DNA of 64,000 nt, taken from the NCBI RefSeq assembly GCF_029105185.1, contig NZ_JAFMZK010000011.1, positions 117,351 through 181,350 of the forward strand, in the 5' to 3' direction. Positions 52,183 to 61,480 of the stretch are shown here, piece by piece. How positions within the stretch are numbered: the stretch's first letter is position 1; every line of letters starts with the position of its first letter. This DNA is from Aliiroseovarius sp. Z3 (GTDB taxonomy: Bacteria; Pseudomonadota; Alphaproteobacteria; Rhodobacterales; Rhodobacteraceae). The notes under the pieces were generated by a model. The model made no database searches. It was not told where the DNA came from and saw only the letters and a program-made list of their open reading frames with translations. Made by a program: the position numbers and the translations under genes.

Positions 52183-52908
52183 TCAAATCTGTTCCACAGG
52201 TGCTGACGTCAGACACCCGGGGTCAATGATTGCGGCTTGTGTGATACGAGGATCCCGCGCATCCGCCTCGTATCCGGGATAGTCTGCAAAACGCACATCC
52301 CCCAGCCGGAAGAACACGCAGTCAGCGGCATCGGGTCCCGTTGTGCAGTTCGCATCCTGAACTGAGCCATCGAAGCGAACACCGGCAAGGCCAAGCGCTG
52401 TCGCGCCGCCGAGGGAGAAACCAACGACCCCGATGCGTTCCTCGTCGATGAACGGTGAGAAGGCGGGATCTGCGAGCAGCATGTCAAGAGCCGCCGACAG
52501 GTCGTTCGCCCGCGCTTCAAGATCGACGGACCGGCGCGGAGAACTGTCCCCGCTGGTCGATCCGGGGTGGTTGACGGCCAGCACAATCGCACCCTGCGCC
52601 ACAAGTCCACTGGTTAGCCAGCCCAGGCTATCCGAATTGCCGCCGGATCCGTGCGACAGCAGCACAAGCGGGTGCTCTCCCTCTGCTACGGCGGGACCGA
52701 TGAAGGCAAAGGTGGGATCGAAGATCGGACCATCCCCGACCGGGGCCCGGTAAGTTGGGTTCGCGGCCGGATACCAAATCGAGGCCGCGACGGGCCGTGC
52801 GCGATGATCGGCCCTTAGGTCAAACCGGTCATAGCCCGGAAGCATGTCCGCCGCTGCAGGTGCGGCATGGGACAGCGCAAGGATTGAAAGAAGAGTAAGA
52901 CGTTTCAT
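52183..52908 (-). pseudogene. alpha/beta hydrolase (dienelactone-hydrolase/PAF-acetylhydrolase-like), cut short by the IS3 element
   Basis: 241 codons from ATG 52906-52908 (GGAGG just upstream) with a signal peptide. Visible motifs are the oxyanion region LLSHGSGG and the nucleophile elbow GFSLGG. The chain ends ...IIDPGCLTSAPVEQI, where the final residues and stop come from the IS right end, so the catalytic Asp/His part is missing. Full-length relatives have 330-380 residues. It is divergent from the membrane AraC regulator, a pairing I have seen in Rhodobacteraceae. Confidence 0.8.
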
Positions 52909-52990
52909 GGGAACCTCCGTTTTTGAACGCTGCCCAACAGATGTGAAAAAAAGCACGTCCCCGCGTCCTGTTTTCGGGATTCAGGTCGTC

Positions 52991-54058
52991 ATGATCCGGT
53001 TTTTGGACGATAGTCGCGCCATGCCCATGCTTCCGATCCCTGCCTTTGTCGCTCTTGTTCTTGGCTATCTCGCATTGCGCAGCTTCCTGTCCGGGGGGCG
53101 GCCGCTTCTGGTGACTTTCCTCGTCGCCTGCGCCTTGCAGTCCTCTCTTGTCACACTTGTCGGGGGCTATGGCATCGAATGGCTGCGACCCGTTCTACCG
53201 GTCAGCGCAACACTCGTTCCGGCGCTGGCGTGGGTCACGTTCCAAGATGCGCTCGTCAGCCGTATTTCCGTGCAGGTGATGGCGGGCCACCTTGCGGCAC
53301 CGGCGTTTACCCTGTTCTGCAGGGTCTTTGCGCCCGAAACGACCGATGTCATCGTACCGCTTGTTTTTGCAGGCTACGGATGCGCGATCCTTGTCCAGTT
53401 GCGCGGTGCCTCCGACATGCCACTGGCGCGTTTGGATGCCGGGCACGTTCCAGCAGTGATCTGGCAGGTTCTCGGATGGGCTCTTATAGCTTCGGCTGTC
53501 AGCGATATTCTGATCGCAGTGGCATTTGCCACAGGGAACGCAGGGTGGACCGGCTGGATGATCACGGTGTCCTCATCGCTCGTGTTGCTCCTTGTCGGAA
53601 TGCTCAGTGGCAGCCCGTCTGCATCCGGAACTGCAGGGGATGACGGGCCGGCGGCCCCTGATCCTGCACCTCAAACCAGTCAGGAAGATGTCGAGATCGT
53701 CACGAAGCTGGAGGATTTCCTGAAGCGAGAACGGATGCACCTTGATCCTAATCTAACGCTCGCACGTCTTGCCCGCCGTTTGCACCTGCCGGAAAAGCGG
53801 CTGTCCATGGCGGTCAATCGCGCGACAGGAAGCAACGTCTCGCGTTACATTAACTCATGGCGCATCCGTCATGCATGTGAAAAGATCGAAGCTGGCATGA
53901 GCATCACCGATGCGATGCTGGAAAGCGGCTTCAACACGAAATCCAATTTCAATCGGGAGTTCCTGCGAGAGACGGGCATCGCGCCAAGCAAATGGCCTAA
54001 AGCGGTGCAATCTTCCTCAAATGTGACCTCGATCGGAAAGAAGAAAATAGGGCCGTAG
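52991..54058 (+). CDS. membrane-bound AraC-family regulator
   Basis: About 355 residues from ATG 52991 (ATG 53021 also possible). The first ~215 residues contain seven hydrophobic segments; the C-terminal ~110 residues are a complete AraC domain with both helix-turn-helix motifs (LTLARLARRLHLPEKRLSMAVNR and ITDAMLESGFNTKSNFNREF). A linker rich in Pro/Asp joins them. It probably senses a membrane or periplasmic signal and controls the divergent hydrolase gene, which is now broken. A start before 52908 would overlap that gene and is unlikely. Confidence 0.85.
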   Translation: MIRFLDDSRAMPMLPIPAFVALVLGYLALRSFLSGGRPLLVTFLVACALQSSLVTLVGGYGIEWLRPVLPVSATLVPALAWVTFQDALVSRISVQVMAGHLAAPAFTLFCRVFAPETTDVIVPLVFAGYGCAILVQLRGASDMPLARLDAGHVPAVIWQVLGWALIASAVSDILIAVAFATGNAGWTGWMITVSSSLVLLLVGMLSGSPSASGTAGDDGPAAPDPAPQTSQEDVEIVTKLEDFLKRERMHLDPNLTLARLARRLHLPEKRLSMAVNRATGSNVSRYINSWRIRHACEKIEAGMSITDAMLESGFNTKSNFNREFLRETGIAPSKWPKAVQSSSNVTSIGKKKIGP

Positions 54059-54419
54059 GGTGCCATCTGTCCCAAAATCCCTGACGACGGACAGGCTCAA
54101 TGGCGTTTCTTCTCTATACCTTTGTTGCTCACTGAGAATTGTAAAGTCAGCAACCAGCCCGCGAGATTGGTGCATCACCTAAAACTCAGCCTATTTTCAC
54201 GCAAGTTATTGGCCTACGAAGGCTCCTAAATATGAAACTCCAGAGCGCCTCACACCCAACAGGGAAGGCGGATCCACCGCTTCTCCGGAAAAAGGAATAG
54301 GCAGACCATCCTCATCATGTATTTAATCACCAACGTGTCACTAACAAAGTTGGAAGGATTGCTTTCGGTTGTGAAAGGGATCCGGTTCAACCCAGCACGT
54401 GCGCAATCCGGTGATACCT
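54059..54419. other. intergenic region between araC and the HPt gene, nothing recognised
   Basis: About 360 bp, lower in GC than the preceding gene. It lies between convergent genes. No terminator-like hairpin with T-run and no plausible coding frame were found. The fall in GC marks the change to the phosphorelay segment. Confidence 0.4.
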
Positions 54420-54800
54420 CTACTCAGGGGAAGAGGGGTCGAGATACCTGCGTTGAAGTTCCTTTATGTAATCGAGTAATGCTTCGACCAATGAAACCAA
54501 CTCTTCAGTCTTGTCCCTGCTTCTTGTTGTCGCCTGATCCAGCTTCGCAGCCGTGATCTCCACTTGCTTTGCGTTCTCGCCCAATTGTTCAAGGCCTATC
54601 GTGCCAGCGAGGCCATATATCCTGTGTGCCCTTTCCTTTATCTTGACGATGGCATGGGCAGCATCTTGATCAGTGTCGATACAAATAAGTAGGTTGCTGA
54701 AGTGCTCGAAGTGTTGGTCGAGACTTCGCAGATACTTCGCTTGGATGCTGATGATTGCGTCATTTAGCGCGGTATGATCTGTCGATTCCATATTTGACAC
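54420..54800 (-). CDS. histidine phosphotransfer (HPt) protein
   Basis: 126 residues, all helical. The HPt signature is at A-H-R-I-Y-G-L-A-G-T-I-G with the phospho-acceptor H59. It relays phosphate between receiver domains in the cytoplasm. It starts 3 bp after the response regulator gene and closes the four-gene set, so a kinase-receiver-HPt-receiver relay can be assembled from this locus alone. Confidence 0.88.
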   Translation of the reverse strand: MSNMESTDHTALNDAIISIQAKYLRSLDQHFEHFSNLLICIDTDQDAAHAIVKIKERAHRIYGLAGTIGLEQLGENAKQVEITAAKLDQATTRSRDKTEELVSLVEALLDYIKELQRRYLDPSSPE

Positions 54801-54802
54801 TC

Positions 54803-55786
54803 TTATCTTAGGGTAAACAGACCGTTAATTCGGTCCCAGATACTTGGCTTGGTTGAAGTTGGTTGAGCAGTGCGGCCATTTTGATCTGCGGATGCAATGG
54901 CGTCATCAATCAACTGCAAGGGATTTCGGGAAGCCAGGATCGACATCGTAACCGGCTCTCCCATGATGACTCGGATTTTATCGTGGTCTACGGCCTCAAA
55001 CTCATCAACACTTGCCTGTATTCGCTGCGCGAGATCATCAAGCGCACTCGAAATGATACGCTGGGTAACGCAAACAAATCGGCCGCGCCCACAATAGGCC
55101 AAGAGATAACTTCTACTCTTCATATTGAGTGCTATCGCGTCTGCCACGTCCACAAGTGTCATGTAGATGTCGCTCAAGCTGGAACGCGACCAAAGCCCCT
55201 CAAAATCACGTATAGCGAACCCGATAACCGTTGATTGGAAGATTTTGCCGCGAGACAATTGCAGGAGATAGTTTTCCAGGACCAACCTATCTATTGCCCC
55301 TGGCACTTCGTCGATGGTTACCGCATCGTCAATCGAGAATCTGAATGCCTCACCGACCTTGTTTCTAAGCGATTGAAGCTCGCGTGCCGATCCGGTTGCA
55401 ATCCGTTGCTCCTTCACCAGTTTCTCGGCCAAACGGATTCTTGTGCCAAGCTCCAACGGATCGAATGGTTTGCTGATGTAGTCTGTTGCACCTGCGGCAA
55501 ACGCACGATCAATATAGGATCGGTCTGTCATCGCCGTTATCATGAGTATCGGGCATGTCTTGTAGTGAGGCAGTGCCCTGATAACACCACAGAGTTCAAT
55601 ACCGTCCATTTCCGGCATCTGAATATCTAGCAGAATGCAGTCAAATGGAGACGTTGCATTCGAGATTTCCCGTAGTGCAGCCGTGGCTGAGTTCACGAGA
55701 GTATGCTCGACAAAGCCGCCAGCCTTGAGAATTGCATCGAGCAGTTCCAGCACATACTTGTCATCGTCGACGGCAAGGATTTTCAA
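54803..55786 (-). CDS. response regulator with a degenerate GGDEF-like output domain
   Basis: 327 residues. The receiver domain is intact: VDDD acid pocket, phospho-acceptor D54 (ILLDIQMPEMDG), T/A switch region and K106. A helical linker leads to a domain whose layout recalls a GGDEF cyclase (an LLAYCGRGRFVCV strand-turn-strand where ARYGGDEFVVL would be), but the GG[D/E]EF residues are replaced. It is therefore unlikely to make cyclic-di-GMP and may bind a partner or be a pseudo-cyclase. It is followed by HPt at 2 bp. Confidence 0.8.
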   Translation of the reverse strand: MKILAVDDDKYVLELLDAILKAGGFVEHTLVNSATAALREISNATSPFDCILLDIQMPEMDGIELCGVIRALPHYKTCPILMITAMTDRSYIDRAFAAGATDYISKPFDPLELGTRIRLAEKLVKEQRIATGSARELQSLRNKVGEAFRFSIDDAVTIDEVPGAIDRLVLENYLLQLSRGKIFQSTVIGFAIRDFEGLWSRSSLSDIYMTLVDVADAIALNMKSRSYLLAYCGRGRFVCVTQRIISSALDDLAQRIQASVDEFEAVDHDKIRVIMGEPVTMSILASRNPLQLIDDAIASADQNGRTAQPTSTKPSIWDRINGLFTLR

Positions 55787-56015
55787 TTTCTCGTCTCCCA
55801 GTCGTTCCTACGAAACTCTCAAATCTCGCATGGGTGGTTCCTAAGTCCAGTATTCGGAGTGGCTACCACTTTTCCATGTTAGGTTGTAGATGGGAATTGA
55901 GGCTGCAATTTGGCAGTGAATAATGTTTGAGGGAGTTGAGGTCGCTATTTTTGAGAACCTTAGCCGGGTTCAGAAGCTGGTAGACCCAGCAGTTGGAAAT
56001 TCCTGATTGCTGACG

Positions 56016-56405
56016 CTATTCAGCGGCGGCTCGATGCCAAGCTGCGTGTAACAGGGTGGGCAACCCAACCGGATCAAAGGGTTTGGCTATTACGTCGAGC
56101 GCACCCAATTGTTTGAGCATCACTGAAACGTCGTTTTGGACTTTAGCTGTCATGAATATCACCGGCACTTGTTCAAGGCCCGGTAGACGACGCAACTCCG
56201 TCCAGGTTTCTTCCCCGGTCATCCCCGGCATCATCATGTCCAGGAGGAAAAGGTCTGGCTGGAAGGCCAATGCACTGGCTATTGCTTCTTTGCCAGAACT
56301 ACATGACTGCACAGTTAACCCACCTATGGAACAGAGAGACAACTCCACAATCGTTCGAATATCCGCGTCATCATCGACGTGCAGGATTCTTTGCAGCTCG
56401 GTCAT
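56016..56405 (-). CDS. single-domain response regulator (REC only)
   Basis: 129 residues, one receiver domain and nothing else. The acid pocket is VDDD, the acceptor D56 (FLLDMMMPGMTG), the switch threonine T86 and K108 (IAKPFDP). Such CheY-like proteins relay phosphate or act on a protein partner. The start is 30 bp from the kinase stop in the same direction, so co-expression is likely. About 230 bp with no gene separate it from the next regulator. Confidence 0.92.
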   Translation of the reverse strand: MTELQRILHVDDDADIRTIVELSLCSIGGLTVQSCSSGKEAIASALAFQPDLFLLDMMMPGMTGEETWTELRRLPGLEQVPVIFMTAKVQNDVSVMLKQLGALDVIAKPFDPVGLPTLLHAAWHRAAAE

Positions 56406-56435
56406 ATCGGAGTTGTTCCTGGGTTGTTTTAGCGC

Positions 56436-57857
56436 TCAGTCGGGCAGTGTCTCAAACTCAAGTAAAAACGTGGTGCCGACGCCAACAACGCTTTCAAAGT
56501 CTATATTCGCACCGTGTTTGTCGAGGATGCGTTTTGTGATGTGCAATCCAAGGCCCGTTCCCCCAAACTTCCGAGTGTCGGAGGCATCGAGCTGTGAAAA
56601 CGGTTTGAACAGTTTATCCCTTGCCTCTTGAGGGATTCCTATACCTTGGTCCGCGACGCGAATAATGGCCATTCCGCCTTCCTTCTCTGCCGAGACGCGG
56701 ATGATGTCTCCTTCGTCAGAGAACTTAATCGCGTTCGAGAGCAAGTTCGCCATCACCTGGAGCAGGCGTGATTTGTCACCAAGGATCATGAGCACTTCAC
56801 CAGAGGTTTCGAAAGCAACCTCGATCCGTGAATTCCGCGCATAATGCGAAATGGCATCAACTGCTTCCTGGACTATTTCTTCGAGATTCACCACTTCTAA
56901 CTGCAGGTCAATCTGACTGGCTTCCATCTTTTGAAGATCCAGAAGCTCACCGATAAGAAGAAGCAGACGATCCGTGTTTCGCTGCGCCATGTCCAGCAAA
57001 GGCGATAACTCGGCAGGTATCTCGCTCGCCGCGCCACTTCTCATCAGGTCAAGTGACCCCTTGATCGACGTTAACGGCGTGCGCAGTTCATGGCTCACGG
57101 TAGAGAGAAATTGCGACTTCGCTTCGGACGCTCTCATGGCCCGGTCGCGTTCCAGCTTCAAACTCTCGAACTGGCGCATATTCTTCCTGTAGAGATCAAC
57201 AAATATCCGCGAACAATCCACAATGAAATATAGAACAAAGCCGACCGTGATGAACTGCAGCCAAAGATAGGAGTCAATTGGTGGTCGGACGACAATCAGG
57301 TCGCGCGCGGGAATGAAAATGAAAGCAAGACCGTAAATCACCAGCTTAATGAGAAGGAGTTGTGGGATCTGGTGATTATTGACGGCGGCAAAAAGCGCTG
57401 CGGCAAACAACAGGAACAGGGGCGTGAAATGTAGGGCTGGACCCTCTGACCATGACATTACTATTGCAAATGAAGCGATTGCCAGCGTGCTTAGAATCTG
57501 GCTCATGATGACCAGAGCGAGATATTTCCGAGTCTCTCGCACGCTGCCACCTTTCCAAACGATCACCTTCTTGGAAATGCAAAGGTCTGTTGCTTCCGCA
57601 AGCAGGAGGAACAAATAGCACATAGAGGCAAGGAAGAAGTCGAAGTAGTAAGCCGTTAAAAGGGCAACGCCCGCGAACATCGCCTGCCGTTGCCAGAACA
57701 GGTTCATACCAACTTTGACAAAGTCTTTCAGCTGATGCTCTGACCGGATTTTCTGGAGCCGCTTTCCACTGCCAGGCTTGTCCGCAAGCACGACAAAGTC
57801 ACGCATGGGTATACGCTTTACCAACCAGATCAACGGCGCTTTCAATGAGATATTCAT
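56436..57857 (-). CDS. membrane sensor histidine kinase
   Basis: 473 residues. The N-terminal half has six hydrophobic segments (about 55-215) with little periplasmic loop, a membrane-embedded sensor. The kinase core has H256 in FLSTVSHELRTPL, the N box NLLSNAIKFSDEG, G1 DQGIGIP, F box FKPFSQLD and G2 GGTGLGLHI. No receiver is attached, so the separate receivers and HPt nearby are the likely partners. Confidence 0.94.
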   Translation of the reverse strand: MNISLKAPLIWLVKRIPMRDFVVLADKPGSGKRLQKIRSEHQLKDFVKVGMNLFWQRQAMFAGVALLTAYYFDFFLASMCYLFLLLAEATDLCISKKVIVWKGGSVRETRKYLALVIMSQILSTLAIASFAIVMSWSEGPALHFTPLFLLFAAALFAAVNNHQIPQLLLIKLVIYGLAFIFIPARDLIVVRPPIDSYLWLQFITVGFVLYFIVDCSRIFVDLYRKNMRQFESLKLERDRAMRASEAKSQFLSTVSHELRTPLTSIKGSLDLMRSGAASEIPAELSPLLDMAQRNTDRLLLLIGELLDLQKMEASQIDLQLEVVNLEEIVQEAVDAISHYARNSRIEVAFETSGEVLMILGDKSRLLQVMANLLSNAIKFSDEGDIIRVSAEKEGGMAIIRVADQGIGIPQEARDKLFKPFSQLDASDTRKFGGTGLGLHITKRILDKHGANIDFESVVGVGTTFLLEFETLPD

Positions 57858-58258
57858 GCTGCTGACCGGTCCTGCAGAATGTTCTCTAAGCTGGGCGCAA
57901 GAGCTTCCCGTTTGATATCGATTGGCAAGTTCGCGCCCTCCTGAGTTCAGCGGTCGATTTGGACACCCGACGTTTCAACCTGGCAACGCTCTGCGACGAT
58001 GCGGGGCGAGTCACCGCATGAGCATGGTGTCAGACAAGGAGGCTGTTTCATGCGTCACTTCACAGCTTGCGGTTCATCCGCACTATATATGATAAATTGT
58101 GGGTAATGTCGTCAATACAGTTATGGGTTGATTTCTCCATCTGTGCCGAATGTGCTTCCGTCTAGGGATCGAGTTCCTGTATCGGCCATTGTATTGCCTG
58201 TGGAAATCAGTACTAGCACCACCACAAGTAGCTTTAACTTAGTCTTTATCACCTTGCC
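57858..58258. other. intergenic region upstream of the kinase; one possible leader peptide
   Basis: About 400 bp. An 18-codon plus-strand frame (58050-58106) starts 8 bp after a very good AAGGAGG site, but its sequence has no features; it could be chance or a leader. Nothing else was recognised; the region must hold the kinase promoter on the minus strand. Confidence 0.35.
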
Positions 58259-58900
58259 TCAATGCCAGTACGGTTGCCGCCACCCGGCTTCTTTGGCTTC
58301 TGCTTCGCTGCAAAACCAACGCTCGCCCTTCGCGGTGTTGATCTTCGTGCGCCTATACCAAGGCGACCAAGGTGCATGATAAATCCGCCCGTTCTCAGAG
58401 ATATTTCCTTTGATCGGGCACCCTTCCGGTGCAAGTGGATCCCCGTTCTTCCATTGCTCATCGCGGAATTCCCAAGGCGTTTGATAGTTGCCAGACCAGA
58501 TTCCGCGGCGCGCTGATCTGGCTTCACTTTCTTGGGAAACATAGACATCAGTAAAGCGAACAAACGCCCAAGCCATGCCTTGCGAAACCATCTCGGCCCC
58601 AAGGTCAATACCGTTTGCATGGCAGGTCGCAATCGTGCGTCCGTATCCGTCCTTGGTGATTGCATCACACTCAACGGCTCTCCCCTCGGCCAGATTTACA
58701 AGGGTGTCGGTCGCCTCTTTCCCGCATGACCACTTTCCACATTTCTGGCCGTGTTCGGGCGCGTCGATACCATTCAGGCGATAGACAGTGCCGTCTACTT
58801 CAAGCGTATCACCATCGAGAATTCGCGTCTGTGCGAGAGCAAGCAAGGGGCTGGTGGATGTAAGCGCTGCGACAATCGCAGCGGTAAAGAACTTGGTCAT
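58259..58900 (-). CDS. secreted staphylococcal-nuclease-like thermonuclease
   Basis: 213 residues from ATG 58898-58900 (GGAG 8 bp before). A signal peptide ends near ALAQT (residue 24). The SNase fold shows ILDGDTLEVDG, R41 and E49 in RLNGIDAPE, and R88 in DGYGRTIA, the residues equivalent to the catalytic Arg/Glu/Arg. The C-terminal ~70 residues are an extension containing Trp and cysteines seen in many alphaproteobacterial relatives. It degrades DNA or RNA outside the cytoplasm. It is a single gene. Confidence 0.92.
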   Translation of the reverse strand: MTKFFTAAIVAALTSTSPLLALAQTRILDGDTLEVDGTVYRLNGIDAPEHGQKCGKWSCGKEATDTLVNLAEGRAVECDAITKDGYGRTIATCHANGIDLGAEMVSQGMAWAFVRFTDVYVSQESEARSARRGIWSGNYQTPWEFRDEQWKNGDPLAPEGCPIKGNISENGRIYHAPWSPWYRRTKINTAKGERWFCSEAEAKEAGWRQPYWH

Positions 58901-59123
58901 GAAATGCACTCCGCGCTGCGCCAACCACTCGATGTAAACAATCTACGCATCTAACATTCAACCCGTATCAAGGCGCGGGCTATTCGGAGACCGGGCGAAT
59001 TGATCAAGCAGATTGAACATTCATGAAAGGGCGAGGGCGACCATAGCGTCTTAAGCGCCGCTCGTGAGGTTGGCATGTCCAAACATCAACAGGTTCTGTC
59101 CACATATTGCCACCTGGCACCAA

Positions 59124-60923
59124 CTATTCATGCGCTGGGTATCTGGCTTTATAGTTCTCGAAAACTGCTGATAACGCACTATTGCGGATGAGAGTGTTTG
59201 CCAACAGGCTGCAGACTGCGGAGGAAGCACGTACCATTTCGCGGCATTTATCCTGGTTTCGGCGAGCCCAATCGAGTTTCTGTTCCAGATCCGTAGCCCC
59301 TCGCTGAAGTGGAATATAGTGCTCCCAAGGTCTAAAGCATGAAGAATAGAAGACCTCCCACCCATCTTCCTCTTTCAGGACAACAGAGTTTGAATTTGCG
59401 GCAACGAGGAAGTTCGAGCCTGTGTCGTATCCGGACAGGCTGATGATATACTTGAACTGGAAGAACCATTGCAGTTCTTCTTTCTGTTTCACAAAGCGTC
59501 CCAGTGCGGATATGGCGGCTTTTGATACAAGTGGTTCTTTTTGCACCAACCCCAAATCAAAGTCGTCGTTGTCGATCAGCCTTTCCAGTACACGGTACCG
59601 GGTAAGCCCGCTGAGTTCTTCAAGCAGATGATCTGTCGCATCGGTCCCCGGTTCAACAGATTCCAGGTCCTTCACAATCATATGCGCAGGTCGTCGTTCC
59701 GAAAGATCTGGAGCAAGGACAGACTTCTGGTCAAACTCCAGTTGGTCCCATGATTCATGGTGCACAAAATCTCTTAGTCCTGGAGTATGATAGCCAGGCA
59801 GGGGCCATAGAACCATGTTCTTTGCGCCGACCCTACGATTGTAGGTGATCAATGGGGTGCCGGGCGGTGGATTTTCTCCACTACCGTAGCGTCGCCCATC
59901 TTGCATGTCATAGCGGCTTGGTGCTGCCTGCCCCAAACTTAGTATCTCATTGATCGTGGCTTGGATTCTGTGCATCTTCCGCATACCCGGCGGAGCCAGG
60001 AAAACCTCTCGTCCGTCCAGAGAACTGCGTTCAAATGGGAGCCGTCGTCCGTCGCGGTCGACTACACGATCCTTGCCATCCCACTCAGCGAAGATACCGC
60101 TGGTTTGCTCATAGTCGAAATCGAGATGGCTCTCCGAGATGCTGCCAGAGCAGAAGTCTATCAATTCCTGGACAAACCTGGGGTTTTCATTTGGGCCATG
60201 GCGTGGTTGTCCTATGACCCCGTGGGGTTGAATGCCTTCAAAAACGCTACCCAGTTCTAGAAGTTGGGAATGCTGAACTGTAGTTTTCTTTTCTACAGAG
60301 CGGTATTTGAAGTGAAACCAAGGTGATAGTTTATCAATCAAGCAATCAAGTCCCTGCCCTTCTGTTTCACACGAGAAGAAATGCTCATAACCCTGAAAAT
60401 ACTCGTTACATTGGGATTGATGCTCTTCCCAATCGGTTATCCAGACTTCGGGTAAATCGGTTAAGTGTACTCCAAGCCTATGAGCTTGTGATACGGCATA
60501 CTCGCCGTTTCTGATCGCAAAACGGCTGGCTATCAGGTCTTCGGGATAACACTTGTCGAGAATGAAGATTGCATCAGGAAAACTCTCTTTCAGGAAGCGA
60601 AACTCTCTGAATGCTTCGACCTGTGGGAGTTGGATCCTGTGAACAGATTCCAAGCCCGAGAAAAAATGCGCCCTTGGCCAAGCCTGAAGCGGCTCAGCCC
60701 CCACTGCTTTGCTGTACATGATATCTTCAGCAAGGGTACCGTTCAGCCAATGCCGTGCTCGATACCCATTTCTATCAAAAAGTGAGGCCAGTATCCTGGC
60801 GCTCTTGGTATTGAAGCCAATCTGAAAAACAATTGGCTCAGGGTTCTCTCGTTTCACTTGTTCAAACCTTGAAGGAAACCGGACGGGGCTTGTTGTCTGT
60901 TCTGCCAACAACCGTAGCGGCAT
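59124..60923 (-). CDS. sulfotransferase-like / glycosyltransferase-90-like fusion protein
   Basis: 599 residues. Residues ~28-200 resemble Roseobacter sulfotransferases (VFQIGFN...RHWLNG, FRFLKESFPDAIFILD), but the PAPS-binding P-loop normally reading KCGTTS is TKSARI, so activity there is doubtful. Residues ~480-580 match the GT90/CAP10 C-terminal pattern (YIISLSGYDTGSNFLVAANSNSVVLKEEDGWEVFYSSCFRPWEHYIPL). It is probably a surface-glycan enzyme. The gene stands alone with lower GC than the metal island and no obvious ribosome site before ATG 60923. Confidence 0.7.
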   Translation of the reverse strand: MPLRLLAEQTTSPVRFPSRFEQVKRENPEPIVFQIGFNTKSARILASLFDRNGYRARHWLNGTLAEDIMYSKAVGAEPLQAWPRAHFFSGLESVHRIQLPQVEAFREFRFLKESFPDAIFILDKCYPEDLIASRFAIRNGEYAVSQAHRLGVHLTDLPEVWITDWEEHQSQCNEYFQGYEHFFSCETEGQGLDCLIDKLSPWFHFKYRSVEKKTTVQHSQLLELGSVFEGIQPHGVIGQPRHGPNENPRFVQELIDFCSGSISESHLDFDYEQTSGIFAEWDGKDRVVDRDGRRLPFERSSLDGREVFLAPPGMRKMHRIQATINEILSLGQAAPSRYDMQDGRRYGSGENPPPGTPLITYNRRVGAKNMVLWPLPGYHTPGLRDFVHHESWDQLEFDQKSVLAPDLSERRPAHMIVKDLESVEPGTDATDHLLEELSGLTRYRVLERLIDNDDFDLGLVQKEPLVSKAAISALGRFVKQKEELQWFFQFKYIISLSGYDTGSNFLVAANSNSVVLKEEDGWEVFYSSCFRPWEHYIPLQRGATDLEQKLDWARRNQDKCREMVRASSAVCSLLANTLIRNSALSAVFENYKARYPAHE

Positions 60924-61480
60924 TTACAATGGTATGTTCGCACTGTTCCCTCTTTGATCGCTCTGGTTTTTACGAGTGGTAATAGGAAAGTCGGAAACAG
61001 TATAAAGCAACCTTAAAACCAATGCGGATACGTGTAGGGCAAGCACTTAGTTCGTGCGGAAAACTGAGTTGGTTCAGTTTCAAATATTGCTTTCTGATCA
61101 CCGGTGCAGCCAGTTGATTATATCTCGGTCATTGGCAGATCGATTATGGAGATGTACCAGCACCTCTACAGGATCAGATGTTAAGTTGCGAGTCGATGCG
61201 GTTTGACGGGCCGAGGGGCGTTTGCCCGTCGCAAAGACAAGGTAAGCAGCAGCAACCAAACGCTGCCAACTGATCGCCCTGGCATTGACGCAGCGGTCTG
61301 ACGGCGTTCCGCTTGAAAGTGAAAGCGGGCCTTGGGTCCGGTTGGATCCGGAGAAGGCGGGAAAGGGGTCAGGCGGGGTTCCGGAGGGATCCCGCTCCCC
61401 CGCCGGGAAACAGCTTTCCAAAACCGTTCTCCGATCCGCGCACGGCTACCGTGCGCTCCTTCTGACATCGGAGACCACCC
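60924..61480. other. intergenic region upstream of ardC
   Basis: 557 bp. The left part is AT-richer and the GC-rich right part (from about 61270) contains the repeated leader motif at 61321-61374 and a small hairpin (CCGCTT...AAGCGG). No protein-like frame is visible on either strand. Confidence 0.45.
61321..61374 (+). repeat. leader repeat copy 1 (before ardC)
   Basis: GAAAGCGGGCCTTGGGTCC then GTTGGATCCGG, and GGTCAGGC at 61367-61374. It matches copy 3 at about 19 of 24 aligned bases in its core, with GGTCAGGC at nearly the same offset. It ends about 106 bp before the ardC start. Confidence 0.55.

Larger units (their letters stand above)
50725..52196 (-). mobile_element. IS3-family insertion sequence
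   Basis: About 1.47 kb with overlapping orfA and orfB. The ends show imperfect inverted repeats: left TGGGACA...TTGAACATTGGAGG...TCTGGTTC, right (minus strand) TGGAACA...TTGAACAACGGAGG...TCTGGTTC. Exact termini are uncertain by a few bases, and no matching 3-5 bp target duplication was found. The right end supplies the stop codon of the neighbouring hydrolase gene. Confidence 0.8.

Noticed and set aside
50722..52199. Target-site duplication around the IS3 element
   Set aside because: Bases next to either candidate terminus do not match in 3-5 bp.
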